This document shows, piece by piece, positions 42,022 to 49,712 of a DNA stretch of 64,000 nt (position 1 is its first letter; every line of letters starts with the position of its first letter). The position numbers and the translations under genes were made by a program. The notes below the pieces were generated by a model. The model saw only the letters and a list, made by a program, of their open reading frames with translations. It was not told the DNA's origin and ran no database searches. Origin of the DNA: a virus; IMG/VR virus record IMGVR_UViG_3300042010_000040, positions 28,348-92,347 of that record. One strand, written 5' to 3'.

Positions 42022-42162
42022 ATGAGTAAGAATGAAAGATGGTTCTTTGGGTTTGTTACCCTGTGGATTGTACTATGTGCAGGGAAGCCTGATTTGATCG
42101 ATGCACTCACTGTACGTGTTATGGGTGATCAAGCTGTTTACGAAAAAATGAAAGGAGAGTAG
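42022..42162 (+). CDS. Small protein with hydrophobic segment, 46 aa
   Basis: ATG behind GGAGAG. Hydrophobic stretch 'WFFGFVTLWIVLCAG' near the N-terminus, then a soluble tail. Probably membrane-associated. Unknown. Confidence 0.6.
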   Translation: MSKNERWFFGFVTLWIVLCAGKPDLIDALTVRVMGDQAVYEKMKGE

Positions 42163-42165
42163 CAG

Positions 42166-42513
42166 ATGATTAGTAATTTGACACCACTAACAGATGAACA
42201 GAAGCAATTGGCACAGGTAGCCCGTCGAGAGAAGATTCTTGATGGTGAATCCCTACGACACGGTTGGATGGACGGGCAACACTGGCGTGATTTGGCTAAA
42301 AAGATGAACACCCGCCTTCCACAATCCTATCAGCCAGCTACTCAGACCAAATACATTCGAAAAGTAGCAAAGAAAGTTGGTGTGGATATTAAAGAGTGGA
42401 TTGAGAGTACCGGATGTGCTAATCTTACTGAAATTAACAATTTAAACCCAAATATCCCAGCATATGCCATGACAGGTTGGATGTTGGAATGGATTGACGA
42501 GTTTAAGAGCTAA
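42166..42513 (+). CDS. Hypothetical protein, 115 aa
   Basis: ATG four bases after the previous stop, with AGGAGAG upstream. Basic, Trp-containing ('GWMDGQHWRDLAKKMNTRLP') with a helix-turn-helix-like centre. A DNA-binding role is possible but not demonstrated. Confidence 0.6.
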   Translation: MISNLTPLTDEQKQLAQVARREKILDGESLRHGWMDGQHWRDLAKKMNTRLPQSYQPATQTKYIRKVAKKVGVDIKEWIESTGCANLTEINNLNPNIPAYAMTGWMLEWIDEFKS

Positions 42514-42589
42514 TTTAGGTGCTTTTCCTGCATAAAATTTATAGAAAGTGCTTAAAACAGCCTATATTCAACACAGTGTGAGGATGGTC

Positions 42590-42618
42590 TTGACGTGTTG
42601 TAAAACACCGTATAAAAT
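42590..42618 (+). promoter_or_regulatory. Sigma70-like promoter
   Basis: TTGACG (42590-42595), a 17-bp spacer and TAAAAT (42613-42618), directly upstream of the metalloprotease gene. Confidence 0.75.
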
Positions 42619-42645
42619 ATGCAGGAAATCACTTTGGAGATTATC

Positions 42646-43107
42646 ATGATTAAAAGAATCTTAGCTCTCAGGTATGTATGCAAGAAATATGACTTAAAAT
42701 ACCACCTGAAATTCTTCGGCGACGAAGGGTGGCTTGCACCTGAAGAGAAGATTATCTGTGTCAGTTTGTTCCAAAAGCACTTCTATGAAACACTTTATCA
42801 TGAAATAGGGCACATGGTTGCAGAAAGGAGCCTAGGTTTTAAGCGGAAATATTTTAAAGCAAGGTGGTTTAGTCGTCTTCAGTTCGGTGACTATTATGAT
42901 GTGTTTGTAAGAATTGAGGAAGAAGCTAAAGCTAGTAAATTCGCTATGAGAGTGCTTAAGACTAAGGACAGGACTTATCTGAAGAACTCTTGGCATACAT
43001 ACACATCAACTGTTGCTCGGTTGATTCGTTCTGATGAGCTTGATGTTTATGTAAAAACAGTTGCAAAATATAGTGGATACTTTGAAAACAAATTGGAGAT
43101 TAAATAA
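42646..43107 (+). CDS. Zincin metalloprotease, M78/ImmA-IrrE-like
   Basis: A 153-residue protein with the zinc-protease motif 'YHEIGHMVAERS' (H-E-x-x-H) and a downstream Glu-rich helix ('RIEEEAKASKFAMRVL') that can supply the third ligand. ATG at 42646 follows GGAG. The upstream in-frame ATG at 42619 falls at the promoter and cannot be used by that transcript. M78 enzymes often cleave repressors (family knowledge). The substrate here is unknown. Confidence 0.7.
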   Translation: MIKRILALRYVCKKYDLKYHLKFFGDEGWLAPEEKIICVSLFQKHFYETLYHEIGHMVAERSLGFKRKYFKARWFSRLQFGDYYDVFVRIEEEAKASKFAMRVLKTKDRTYLKNSWHTYTSTVARLIRSDELDVYVKTVAKYSGYFENKLEIK

Positions 43108-43108
43108 A

Positions 43109-43363
43109 ATGTTAGTTCTTATATATCTTATCGTTTCACTTATATTCGTATACATCAATGCTACAGCCTGTTATATTAGAGGAATGAAATATCCTTGGAG
43201 ACAAGATATTCCTCTGTGTCTTATCTGGCCTGTGGTTGTTCCCGTATGGATTATAAATCTGATTAATTCAGATGATCCTGAATGCTCACAATGTCATAAC
43301 AAAGCTTCTATTGGGCATAAAATGTCTTGTGGAAAGCGTTATAATAGGAAGAATAAACAATGA
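43109..43363 (+). CDS. Membrane protein with zinc-knuckle tail, 84 aa
   Basis: Hydrophobic segments at about 2-22 and 38-56, then 'CSQCHNKASIGHKMSCG' with a basic end. The 'C-x-x-C...G-H-K-M-S-C' tail resembles that of the interrupted gene at 41262-41483. ATG at 43109. Confidence 0.65.
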   Translation: MLVLIYLIVSLIFVYINATACYIRGMKYPWRQDIPLCLIWPVVVPVWIINLINSDDPECSQCHNKASIGHKMSCGKRYNRKNKQ

Positions 43364-43551
43364 TCATGGAGCATTCCTATGACAGAGAAGTGATCAAAGA
43401 CTTCATCCGCTGGATTAGCGATACGCATAAGTGCGCTGTCGTGAGCTTTCCGAATGAATTTGCAGCTAATAGTTATGTCAACTATCGTTTTGTCAATGTT
43501 TCAGAACTAGTGGAAGAGTTTATTGAAGGTGAAAAGCATGCAAATAATTAG
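43360..43551 (+). CDS. Hypothetical protein, 63 aa
   Basis: ATGA overlap with the membrane gene. Begins 'MIMEHSYDREVIKDFIRW'. Unknown. Confidence 0.6.
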   Translation: MIMEHSYDREVIKDFIRWISDTHKCAVVSFPNEFAANSYVNYRFVNVSELVEEFIEGEKHANN

Positions 43552-43915
43552 ATTAGATGAAAAAGGTCAGCAGATTAAACCTTGGCTAGCTACAGAAAGT
43601 ATTGTAATAACCAAAAAAGAAACAAACGTGAAAGTAGTAGAACGAAATAAGACTGTCGGATTCTTTGAGCGACTTTTCTTGCGCAAACATTACTCTAAAA
43701 TTATCGACAGTTGGGTAGAATCTGACAAAGGAACTTATCGTATTGGTGTAACTGAAGAATACGACGGATTGTTCTCTGGAAAAGTTAGAAGGAATACCTA
43801 CCACATGTCTTGTTTTCCGGGTGGTGACGACTATGCTTGGTATACAAAAGATTTGAATGAAGCTAAAGACAAATGTATCGAAGTGTTATGGAGGGCAACA
43901 AATGAATTGGTTTAA
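43538..43915 (+). CDS. Hypothetical protein, 125 aa
   Basis: ATG at 43538 behind AAGGT, overlapping the previous gene. Beta-rich start ('IIRLDEKGQQIKPW') and 'YHMSCFPGGDDYAWY' near the end. Unknown. Confidence 0.6.
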   Translation: MQIIRLDEKGQQIKPWLATESIVITKKETNVKVVERNKTVGFFERLFLRKHYSKIIDSWVESDKGTYRIGVTEEYDGLFSGKVRRNTYHMSCFPGGDDYAWYTKDLNEAKDKCIEVLWRATNELV

Positions 43916-44423
43916 GCGTATTTTCTGTGGTCAGGAAGAGTTCGGTGGTTATGTGGATCAGTGGGGGCTGCCTTCCGTGAAGAATCTTGTGCCGATACCT
44001 AAAGTGAAACCACCGAAACCCGATAAGGATATCTCTGAGCCTGTATTGTCGTTTGTCAAATGTGTTCAGGAAAACCCTAAGAGGTTTAAAGTGACCTATG
44101 ATTTTGAGTATTATGGGTGTGAAGTTAATAATGGTGTTGTGGGGATAAGTAAGAAGCCAACCACCTATAATTACTCGTTGGTAGACGTAATGACAGGGGA
44201 GAGTTGGTCTTTAACAAAAGAGATGTTATTTACCAGTTGCCGACAGGAGCGAAAACACACTTATAATCCAGAATGGTTGACAGCAGACGAAACAGAATAT
44301 TTGATTGATTCTGTCAAGACAATCTTCCAGAGTCGTAAAGATCGTAAGGCTAAGCTTCAACAAATTCGTAAAGAACGTCGTATTCGTGATGAGCGCAACC
44401 GTTTGAAGGAGATTTATAAATGA
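43902..44423 (+). CDS. Hypothetical protein, 173 aa
   Basis: ATG at 43902 behind GGAGGG. Pro/Lys-rich segment at ~30-45 ('PIPKVKPPKPDKD') and a highly basic coiled C-terminus ('RKERRIRDERNRLKEIYK'). Possible nucleic-acid binding; unknown. Confidence 0.6.
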   Translation: MNWFKRIFCGQEEFGGYVDQWGLPSVKNLVPIPKVKPPKPDKDISEPVLSFVKCVQENPKRFKVTYDFEYYGCEVNNGVVGISKKPTTYNYSLVDVMTGESWSLTKEMLFTSCRQERKHTYNPEWLTADETEYLIDSVKTIFQSRKDRKAKLQQIRKERRIRDERNRLKEIYK

Positions 44424-44650
44424 ATAATGATTTAGAGCGTGCAGTTTATAATATACTATGGGTTTGGTATCAATATAATTATACACATAAGAGCACAGAA
44501 GACTACTTCAGTCATGCTTGTATGGGTGCTGGAGAAAATGCAGCATTGTTTCTTGAACGGTTGGGCTATGGGCACGATGATGGTTGGGGGTTTGTACCTA
44601 ATCAGAGAGCAAAAGACTTGATGGCTAATGAACTGGAGATGGAAGAATGA
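44420..44650 (+). CDS. Hypothetical protein, 76 aa
   Basis: ATGA overlaps on both sides, directly before the PhaZ-like gene. 'LERAVYNILWVWYQYNYTHK' at the start and an acidic end. Unknown. Confidence 0.6.
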   Translation: MNNDLERAVYNILWVWYQYNYTHKSTEDYFSHACMGAGENAALFLERLGYGHDDGWGFVPNQRAKDLMANELEMEE

Positions 44651-45483
44651 GCATTCAAATGCAAAACCAAACAATCATGTTGGGGAACCAATCCATATAC
44701 GTTTCGATTAAGCCGGGGAAGGGTGGTACTATTCCTCTGTTGATCATGAATGGCATTGGAGCGAATACAACTTTACTGACTCCTTTTGTCGAAGCTATGC
44801 ATGAAGCGAATCCTGATATCGAGATCATTACTTTCGATGTGCCCGGTTGTGGAGGTAGCTCTACTCCAAGTATACCGTACAGGTTTAGTGGTTTGGCTAG
44901 AACAGTAAGTCAGATGCTTGATTATCTTAACTATGCACAAGTTGATGTACTCGGTTTAAGTTGGGGTGGATTTTTGGCGTCCCAGTTTGCATATGACCAC
45001 CCTCAGCGCGGCAATAAACTAATTTTGTGTGCTACAGCAACAGGAGTTACATCCATCCCGCCAAGTTTGAAAGTACTTTCTCTGATGGCTTCTCCTAGAC
45101 GCTATACTGATTCGGCCTATATGATTGAAGTTGCACCTCTGATCTACGGTGGAAAATTCCAAACAGATCCTGAGCTAGCAATTAAGTATGCACAGAAGAT
45201 GGAAGCTAATAGGTCTGAAAATAAAGCTAACGCCACTGGATACAAGTTTCAACAGCTAGCAATTTGTTGGTGGAGCAGTTTGTGGATGCTTCCTTACATT
45301 AAACAGCCTACACTTTTGATTGGTGGTAGCGATGATCCAATCATTCCGTTGGTGAATATGAAGATTATGAAAGGGCTTATTCCTAATTCTAAACTTCATG
45401 TGGTGGATGATGGTCACCTTTTCCTTCTTTGTTCAACGGATGTTGTAACACCTATTATTAACGAGTTTTTGGAGAGTAAATAA
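44647..45483 (+). CDS. phaZ: PhaZ-like intracellular polyhydroxyalkanoate depolymerase
   Basis: A 278-residue alpha/beta hydrolase, the same length class as Pseudomonas PhaZ (about 280). Several PhaZ hallmarks are present: 'NGIGAN' oxyanion region (35-40), 'FDVPGCGGSSTP' (63-74), nucleophile Ser105 in 'GLSWGG', 'MASPRRY' (147-153), 'APLIYGG' (163-169), Asp229/230 in 'GGSDDPIIPLVNM', and catalytic His257 in 'DDGHLFL'. PhaZ hydrolyses stored medium-chain-length PHA to 3-hydroxy fatty acids in the cytoplasm. It lies in an early operon with ATGA overlaps. The likely benefit is release of host carbon and energy during infection (inference). A different esterase substrate cannot be excluded. Confidence 0.85.
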   Translation: MSIQMQNQTIMLGNQSIYVSIKPGKGGTIPLLIMNGIGANTTLLTPFVEAMHEANPDIEIITFDVPGCGGSSTPSIPYRFSGLARTVSQMLDYLNYAQVDVLGLSWGGFLASQFAYDHPQRGNKLILCATATGVTSIPPSLKVLSLMASPRRYTDSAYMIEVAPLIYGGKFQTDPELAIKYAQKMEANRSENKANATGYKFQQLAICWWSSLWMLPYIKQPTLLIGGSDDPIIPLVNMKIMKGLIPNSKLHVVDDGHLFLLCSTDVVTPIINEFLESK

Positions 45484-45716
45484 TGAAACTAGAGCCTCCT
45501 AAACCACCGCCAAGGCGTTGTATGCAAGGCTACACTTGGGTAAATGAGTGGGAACTTGTGGATTGGTACACTGATATGGGTAAGCTTTATGATAAGCGCA
45601 GTATCTATGAAGACCGCTGGGGTTGGTTCTTCAATCTGTTTAAGAGAGTCTATCAAATTAAGCTTGAAAAGAGTCTTATGAAGAATCGAATGGTGTGTAC
45701 GGAGTGGCCTAGATGA
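45483..45716 (+). CDS. Hypothetical protein, 77 aa
   Basis: ATG shares a base with the phaZ stop. Pro/Arg-rich start ('LEPPKPPPRRCMQGYTW') and Trp-rich middle. Probably co-translated with phaZ. Unknown. Confidence 0.6.
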   Translation: MKLEPPKPPPRRCMQGYTWVNEWELVDWYTDMGKLYDKRSIYEDRWGWFFNLFKRVYQIKLEKSLMKNRMVCTEWPR

Positions 45717-45925
45717 ATGATTTCAATAGTTGGGAAGAAGTAGCTGCATACCTACAAGCTAATCAATACAATGCAGTGGATGTTGGCGGTGTATTCTGGT
45801 ATTCAGAAACTCATAGTTGCTGTTATGATGATTGTCAGTGTGAGGAAGATTATAATTCTGTGGTAGAAACTTTAGCATCTATTCAATATATGTGTGATGG
45901 ACTGCATGAGGTATGGAAACGATGA
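45713..45925 (+). CDS. Hypothetical protein, 70 aa
   Basis: ATGA overlap. A Cys/Asp cluster 'SCCYDDCQCEEDY' could bind a metal. Unknown. Confidence 0.6.
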   Translation: MNDFNSWEEVAAYLQANQYNAVDVGGVFWYSETHSCCYDDCQCEEDYNSVVETLASIQYMCDGLHEVWKR

Positions 45926-46143
45926 GTTCTGAACGCTGCTCATGTGGAGCTAGGGAGAAGAATAAGTGTAACAAGGAGAGTGAACACAAGACAGGGAAGA
46001 TGTGTTTGAAACCTGAAGACACACTATTCATTAACTTTAGAGACACCTTAAGTGGTGGTTTCTGTGCTGACATAGATTATGAATCACAAGCTTGGCAGAA
46101 AGTGTTGAGTGATTGGGAAGGGTTTAAAATTGAGGAGAAGTAA
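45922..46143 (+). CDS. Hypothetical Cys-containing protein, 73 aa
   Basis: ATG at 45922 gives the standard ATGA overlap and a better-spaced GAGGT than the ATG at 45913. 'CSCGAREKNKCNKES' near the N-terminus. Unknown. Confidence 0.6.
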   Translation: MSSERCSCGAREKNKCNKESEHKTGKMCLKPEDTLFINFRDTLSGGFCADIDYESQAWQKVLSDWEGFKIEEK

Positions 46144-46626
46144 ATGTTAGTTGAAATGGACAAGGAGATGCTGTCTGCACTAATCAAGGGTTGTGATCCA
46201 GCCTATGAGATTATGGATCATCCGTTGATTAAGTCTAAAGGTTATTATTCAGGTGGGCACAGTGACAGATGGAACTGGAACCATTCTTTTGGAGATTGTA
46301 CAGAGGAACAGTTGTGGGAGACGTATCAACTTCTACAGAATCCTGCACCTTACAAAGATAAATCAAAAGTTTATGGTGGTCCTTGCTCCATTAATGATCT
46401 GTATGACAGGTTGTATGCACTTGAAGGGGTCACTTGGGTTTATATTGAAGACCACAACAACCTAGACGTTACAATCACAGTTGAGGGTGGGAGTGATGAA
46501 CAGATTGCTAATGTACTGTGTAACAGCTTACCTATGATGTGTAGGACTCTTGGTAATTACCAAGTCTCAACTATGTTGGTAGGGTATTTGATTACTTATC
46601 GTATTTACAGGAAGATGCAAGAATGA
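46144..46626 (+). CDS. Hypothetical protein, 160 aa
   Basis: ATG immediately after the previous stop, with GAGGAGAAG upstream. Starts 'MLVEMDKEMLSALIKGC'. Mixed alpha/beta; not recognised. Confidence 0.6.
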   Translation: MLVEMDKEMLSALIKGCDPAYEIMDHPLIKSKGYYSGGHSDRWNWNHSFGDCTEEQLWETYQLLQNPAPYKDKSKVYGGPCSINDLYDRLYALEGVTWVYIEDHNNLDVTITVEGGSDEQIANVLCNSLPMMCRTLGNYQVSTMLVGYLITYRIYRKMQE

Positions 46627-46868
46627 ATCAAACAATTGAAGAACGTATGTTGAATATAGAACAAGAGCTATCAGAGATTAGGAAGGAATTGGAGGAGAGT
46701 TTGGCGAGGTATAAGAACAAACATTATCCATTTAATGCTGACTTAGATCCTATGACTGCTACAGGATATGGTCTGAGATACCTTGCTCAAGAAGCTAGTA
46801 TAGACTTTGATGCACTGGATACTGATGAACAAGTGAGGAAGTCTTTAAATGAAACCACTAATCCTTAA
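46623..46868 (+). CDS. Coiled-coil protein, 81 aa
   Basis: ATGA overlap. N-terminal heptads ('IEERMLNIEQELSEIRKELE') predict a coiled coil. Unknown. Confidence 0.6.
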   Translation: MNQTIEERMLNIEQELSEIRKELEESLARYKNKHYPFNADLDPMTATGYGLRYLAQEASIDFDALDTDEQVRKSLNETTNP

Positions 46869-47028
46869 AACCCCAGAAGGGCTATATGTCTGTGAAATAC
46901 CAATTGAGAATGAACCAGAAGACGGGGCATCTGATAGAGAATGGTGGATATGGGCAGCTTGTGGTGTTGGTAGAACACCAACAGAGGCTTATGATAATTG
47001 GCTGAAGGATTGGGAGGAGGTGGTGTGA
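46849..47028 (+). CDS. Hypothetical protein, 59 aa
   Basis: ATG at 46849 within the previous gene. 'DREWWIWAACGVGRTPTEAY' is Trp-rich. Unknown. Confidence 0.55.
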   Translation: MKPLILKTPEGLYVCEIPIENEPEDGASDREWWIWAACGVGRTPTEAYDNWLKDWEEVV

Positions 47029-47201
47029 ATATTAAACAACAGCTATTTGAAGATTGGTACGTAACAAACAGGTCTGGTCCTGATATAGATGTTTATGACG
47101 ACCTTAAGCTTGGGGACGATGGTGAGTACTATTATCAAGAAACTTATTGGATGTATCGGGCGTTTAAAGCTGGGCAAGTGCTGAGAGTGTATGAAGAATG
47201 A
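47025..47201 (+). CDS. Hypothetical protein, 58 aa
   Basis: GTG at 47025 overlaps the previous TGA and follows GGAGGAGG. Acidic/Tyr-rich ('DLKLGDDGEYYYQETYW'). Unknown. Confidence 0.55.
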   Translation: MNIKQQLFEDWYVTNRSGPDIDVYDDLKLGDDGEYYYQETYWMYRAFKAGQVLRVYEE

Positions 47202-47353
47202 CACAAGAAGAAATTGATGAAGACGAAGATATGTATTATTGCTGGGAGGAACAGGTCTGGTTAGAGAATAGGTTGTTCTATGAATATGATTTAGAACATT
47301 TGGAAGAATTAAATAAGCGAGAGCGACACCCAACGAAGGAGAAACGTAGATGA
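47198..47353 (+). CDS. Acidic protein, 51 aa
   Basis: ATGA overlap. 'MTQEEIDEDEDMYYCWEEQ' acidic start and basic end ('KRERHPTKEKRR'). Unknown. Confidence 0.55.
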   Translation: MTQEEIDEDEDMYYCWEEQVWLENRLFYEYDLEHLEELNKRERHPTKEKRR

Positions 47354-47547
47354 GAATCTTAAGTAGCGAACATGCTGATGTTATTAGAAAACAGATTGTT
47401 GATGAACACCTAATGCCTACATACGAGAGGTTTGGAAGTGGTGTTTATGAAGCACACTTTGAAATTAATGGTATCAGGTATGATTTCACTAAATATGAAG
47501 GGTTGTCTTCGGTTTGTTATGTTGAAGTGATAGAGGAGGAAGTATGA
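47350..47547 (+). CDS. Hypothetical protein, 65 aa
   Basis: ATGA overlap, AAGGAG upstream. 'MPTYERFGSGVYEAHFEING' is beta-like. Unknown. Confidence 0.6.
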   Translation: MRILSSEHADVIRKQIVDEHLMPTYERFGSGVYEAHFEINGIRYDFTKYEGLSSVCYVEVIEEEV

Positions 47548-47750
47548 ATAACTGGAAACCAAGGGCACCACTAACACAAGAAGAAATAAACCAACTGCTG
47601 TCTTCTATCCAACTAAGGTCAACACCAGAAGACCCATGTGCTAAATATCCTGAGTTGTTGAAGATGAAAAGTAGGTATCGTGTTCAGTTTGGAGAGGGGC
47701 AACTGTACAAAGATTATAAACTTGCACAACAAAGGTTAGGGAAAGAATGA
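47544..47750 (+). CDS. Hypothetical protein, 68 aa
   Basis: ATGA overlaps on both sides, GAGGAGG upstream. 'APLTQEEINQLLSSIQLRST' helical start. Unknown. Confidence 0.6.
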   Translation: MNNWKPRAPLTQEEINQLLSSIQLRSTPEDPCAKYPELLKMKSRYRVQFGEGQLYKDYKLAQQRLGKE

Positions 47751-48298
47751 CAGTTAAAACAATTGAATCTAGACACGAAGGTCTTACGGTCTTCGATGTT
47801 GAGACAGGAGAACTCCTTTACTATAAGAAGCCTAAAGCTGTAAAGGTGACAAGCTTTGACAAGTATGTTGGGATTGATACCAAATATCCCTACGAGTGTG
47901 TAACCAAGGACAGTCTGATTGAGTGCTTGTCTATAATGGATGGGTACATCAAGGATGAACCTTACCTTACTTCTCACAACCTTGTAGATGCACTGAACCA
48001 AAGTCTTATGACTCCTTTGGAGATGAGGTTAATCACTCATGTGGTTATGAACCTTGCAGGCTGGAATATCTATATCGGCACAGTCAAGGATTTATGCTCT
48101 TGTGGTATTACAGAGGCAAACATATCTAGATTGATTAAGGGACTAGAGCCTAATGGGGTTAGAGTAAAGAGCAGGAACAAACCTTACAGGGGAGATATAG
48201 TATTAGAAGTAAGCCCACACTATGGCTGGAAAGGAGATATTAGGTATCGAGAAATGAGGATGAATAGTTGGTATGGTGGTGAAATGTCATTGGACTAG
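47747..48298 (+). CDS. Winged-helix DNA-binding protein
   Basis: A 183-residue protein. Residues ~95-155 ('EMRLITHVVMNLAGWN', 'GITEANISRLIKGLEPNGVR', 'GDIVLEVSP') have the pattern of a winged helix as in plasmid/phage replication or transcription regulators. Last gene before a hairpin at 48338. A replication-initiator or transcription role is possible. ATGA overlap start. Confidence 0.55.
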   Translation: MTVKTIESRHEGLTVFDVETGELLYYKKPKAVKVTSFDKYVGIDTKYPYECVTKDSLIECLSIMDGYIKDEPYLTSHNLVDALNQSLMTPLEMRLITHVVMNLAGWNIYIGTVKDLCSCGITEANISRLIKGLEPNGVRVKSRNKPYRGDIVLEVSPHYGWKGDIRYREMRMNSWYGGEMSLD

Positions 48299-48337
48299 AA
48301 ACGAACTCATCATTGGTGATGAATTGATACACCTACA

Positions 48338-48356
48338 AGCCCCTATTTCTGGGGCT
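48338..48356 (+). terminator. Hairpin after the winged-helix gene
   Basis: AGCCCC/GGGGCT stem (6 bp), 7-nt loop, then GTTTG. A weak terminator separating the operon from the mobile endonuclease. Confidence 0.55.
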
Positions 48357-48412
48357 GTTTGCATCTACTATACTTATTATACTTTAAGTAAGAGAAATAT
48401 TAATGGGGTTAT

Positions 48413-49405
48413 ATGGCTGATTTGAAAGACTTAATTGAAGATGGGGTGATGAAATATGATGGGTATGAAGGAACAGTATTTGGAAATCTAACAGTTGTAG
48501 GTTGGAATGGTTTATTCCGAAACCCAAAGAAATATATTGTATCTTGCTCTGTATGTAAAGAAGATCCCGAACTTCATGGAGAAGGTTTGTTTGCTATGTC
48601 CAAAGGACATTTAGTAAGAGGTTGTATTCCGTGTGGTTGTACAGATAAATGTAACTGGACAGAGGACCAGTACAAAGTAAGGGTAAATAGAGCATGTATT
48701 GAAAGAGGCTTAGTCTTTAAGGGTTGGTCAGGAGAATTTATTAACGCAAATAAAACAAAAGTGTTAGTGGACTGTCCAGATCATGGCGAGTTTTGGACAA
48801 TGACTATAAGCTATTTACTCATAGAAGGTGGTTACAAAGGTTGTGCTGGATGCTTTGCTATTCGCATGGGAGACTATAAAAGAAAAGATGATCAAGTTAT
48901 GATTGATACGTTTATGGCTTCTGGTGGTTATTCAGAAGGCACTAAGTTTACAAGAAGTGAAAGATTAGATAAACACGGACACTTAAAGTATTGGCACATG
49001 GAATGTCCTGACTGTAATACTTCAGGTGAGGGACATATAGTGGGGCTGTATAAGGGTAGTAGGTCTTGTGCCTGTGCAAATAGTAGACCTCAAGAGACAT
49101 ACATTAATCTGATTAAGGACGGAGAGAACATCATTGCCATAAAGTTTGGTGTGGCTAATACCTCACTAGAAAGGATTAAAAGGCAAAATTATACTTCTAT
49201 GTACGAACTTACTAATTATGGTGTTTGGACGTATCCTACAGTTAGACAGTGCAGGGATGCTGAGATAACTTGCAAGCGCAACTTAGAAACTGGTGTTTTA
49301 AGTAAGTTAGAAATGCCCGATGGATATACTGAAACTACTTTCCCCTCAAATATTGATCGAGTTATCGATATCTTTGAAGAGAATGGTGGTGTGAGAAATA
49401 TCTAA
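48413..49405 (+). CDS. Zinc-finger mobile endonuclease-like protein
   Basis: A 330-residue protein with many C-x-x-C/H pairs ('CSVCKEDP', 'CPDHGEFWT', 'CAGC', 'CPDC'). A C-terminal segment ('ETYINLIKDGENIIAIKFG', 'DAEITCKRNLETG') resembles the T5orf172/GIY-YIG-like domain of the endonuclease at 23271. It is isolated between two terminators, as expected for an inserted mobile gene. ATG start. Confidence 0.65.
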   Translation: MADLKDLIEDGVMKYDGYEGTVFGNLTVVGWNGLFRNPKKYIVSCSVCKEDPELHGEGLFAMSKGHLVRGCIPCGCTDKCNWTEDQYKVRVNRACIERGLVFKGWSGEFINANKTKVLVDCPDHGEFWTMTISYLLIEGGYKGCAGCFAIRMGDYKRKDDQVMIDTFMASGGYSEGTKFTRSERLDKHGHLKYWHMECPDCNTSGEGHIVGLYKGSRSCACANSRPQETYINLIKDGENIIAIKFGVANTSLERIKRQNYTSMYELTNYGVWTYPTVRQCRDAEITCKRNLETGVLSKLEMPDGYTETTFPSNIDRVIDIFEENGGVRNI

Positions 49406-49425
49406 ACCCCTGTCAGAATTAGAAG

Positions 49426-49449
49426 CCCTCCTTGTGAGGGTTTTCTTTT
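49426..49449 (+). terminator. Rho-independent terminator ending the plus-strand block
   Basis: CCCTC/GAGGG stem with a 5-nt loop, followed by TTTTCTTTT. Confidence 0.8.
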
Positions 49450-49676
49450 GCGTATCTAGAAAATATGTCTGTAAGCCTTGAAAATACTGGATCTCTAGCT
49501 GAAGGTCTTAACACGCTCTGCCGTACCCCAGCAACTATCATGCCAAATCCAGAAATATTGACAAATTCTATTAGAGGTCCCTTCACAGTAGTCCAACCCT
49601 ATCACCTCAATGGAAGCAACTAGTGTGCCAAGCTAGGCTCATCGACAGGACCGCTCATCAGATACTAATAAACCAC

Positions 49677-49706
49677 TTGACAGACTGACTAGAACATGGA
49701 TAAACA
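49677..49706 (+). promoter_or_regulatory. Candidate promoter of the structured region
   Basis: TTGACA (49677-49682), an 18-bp spacer and TAAACA (49701-49706). The predicted start (~49713) coincides with the first hairpin. Confidence 0.45.
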
Positions 49707-49712
49707 CCTTTA

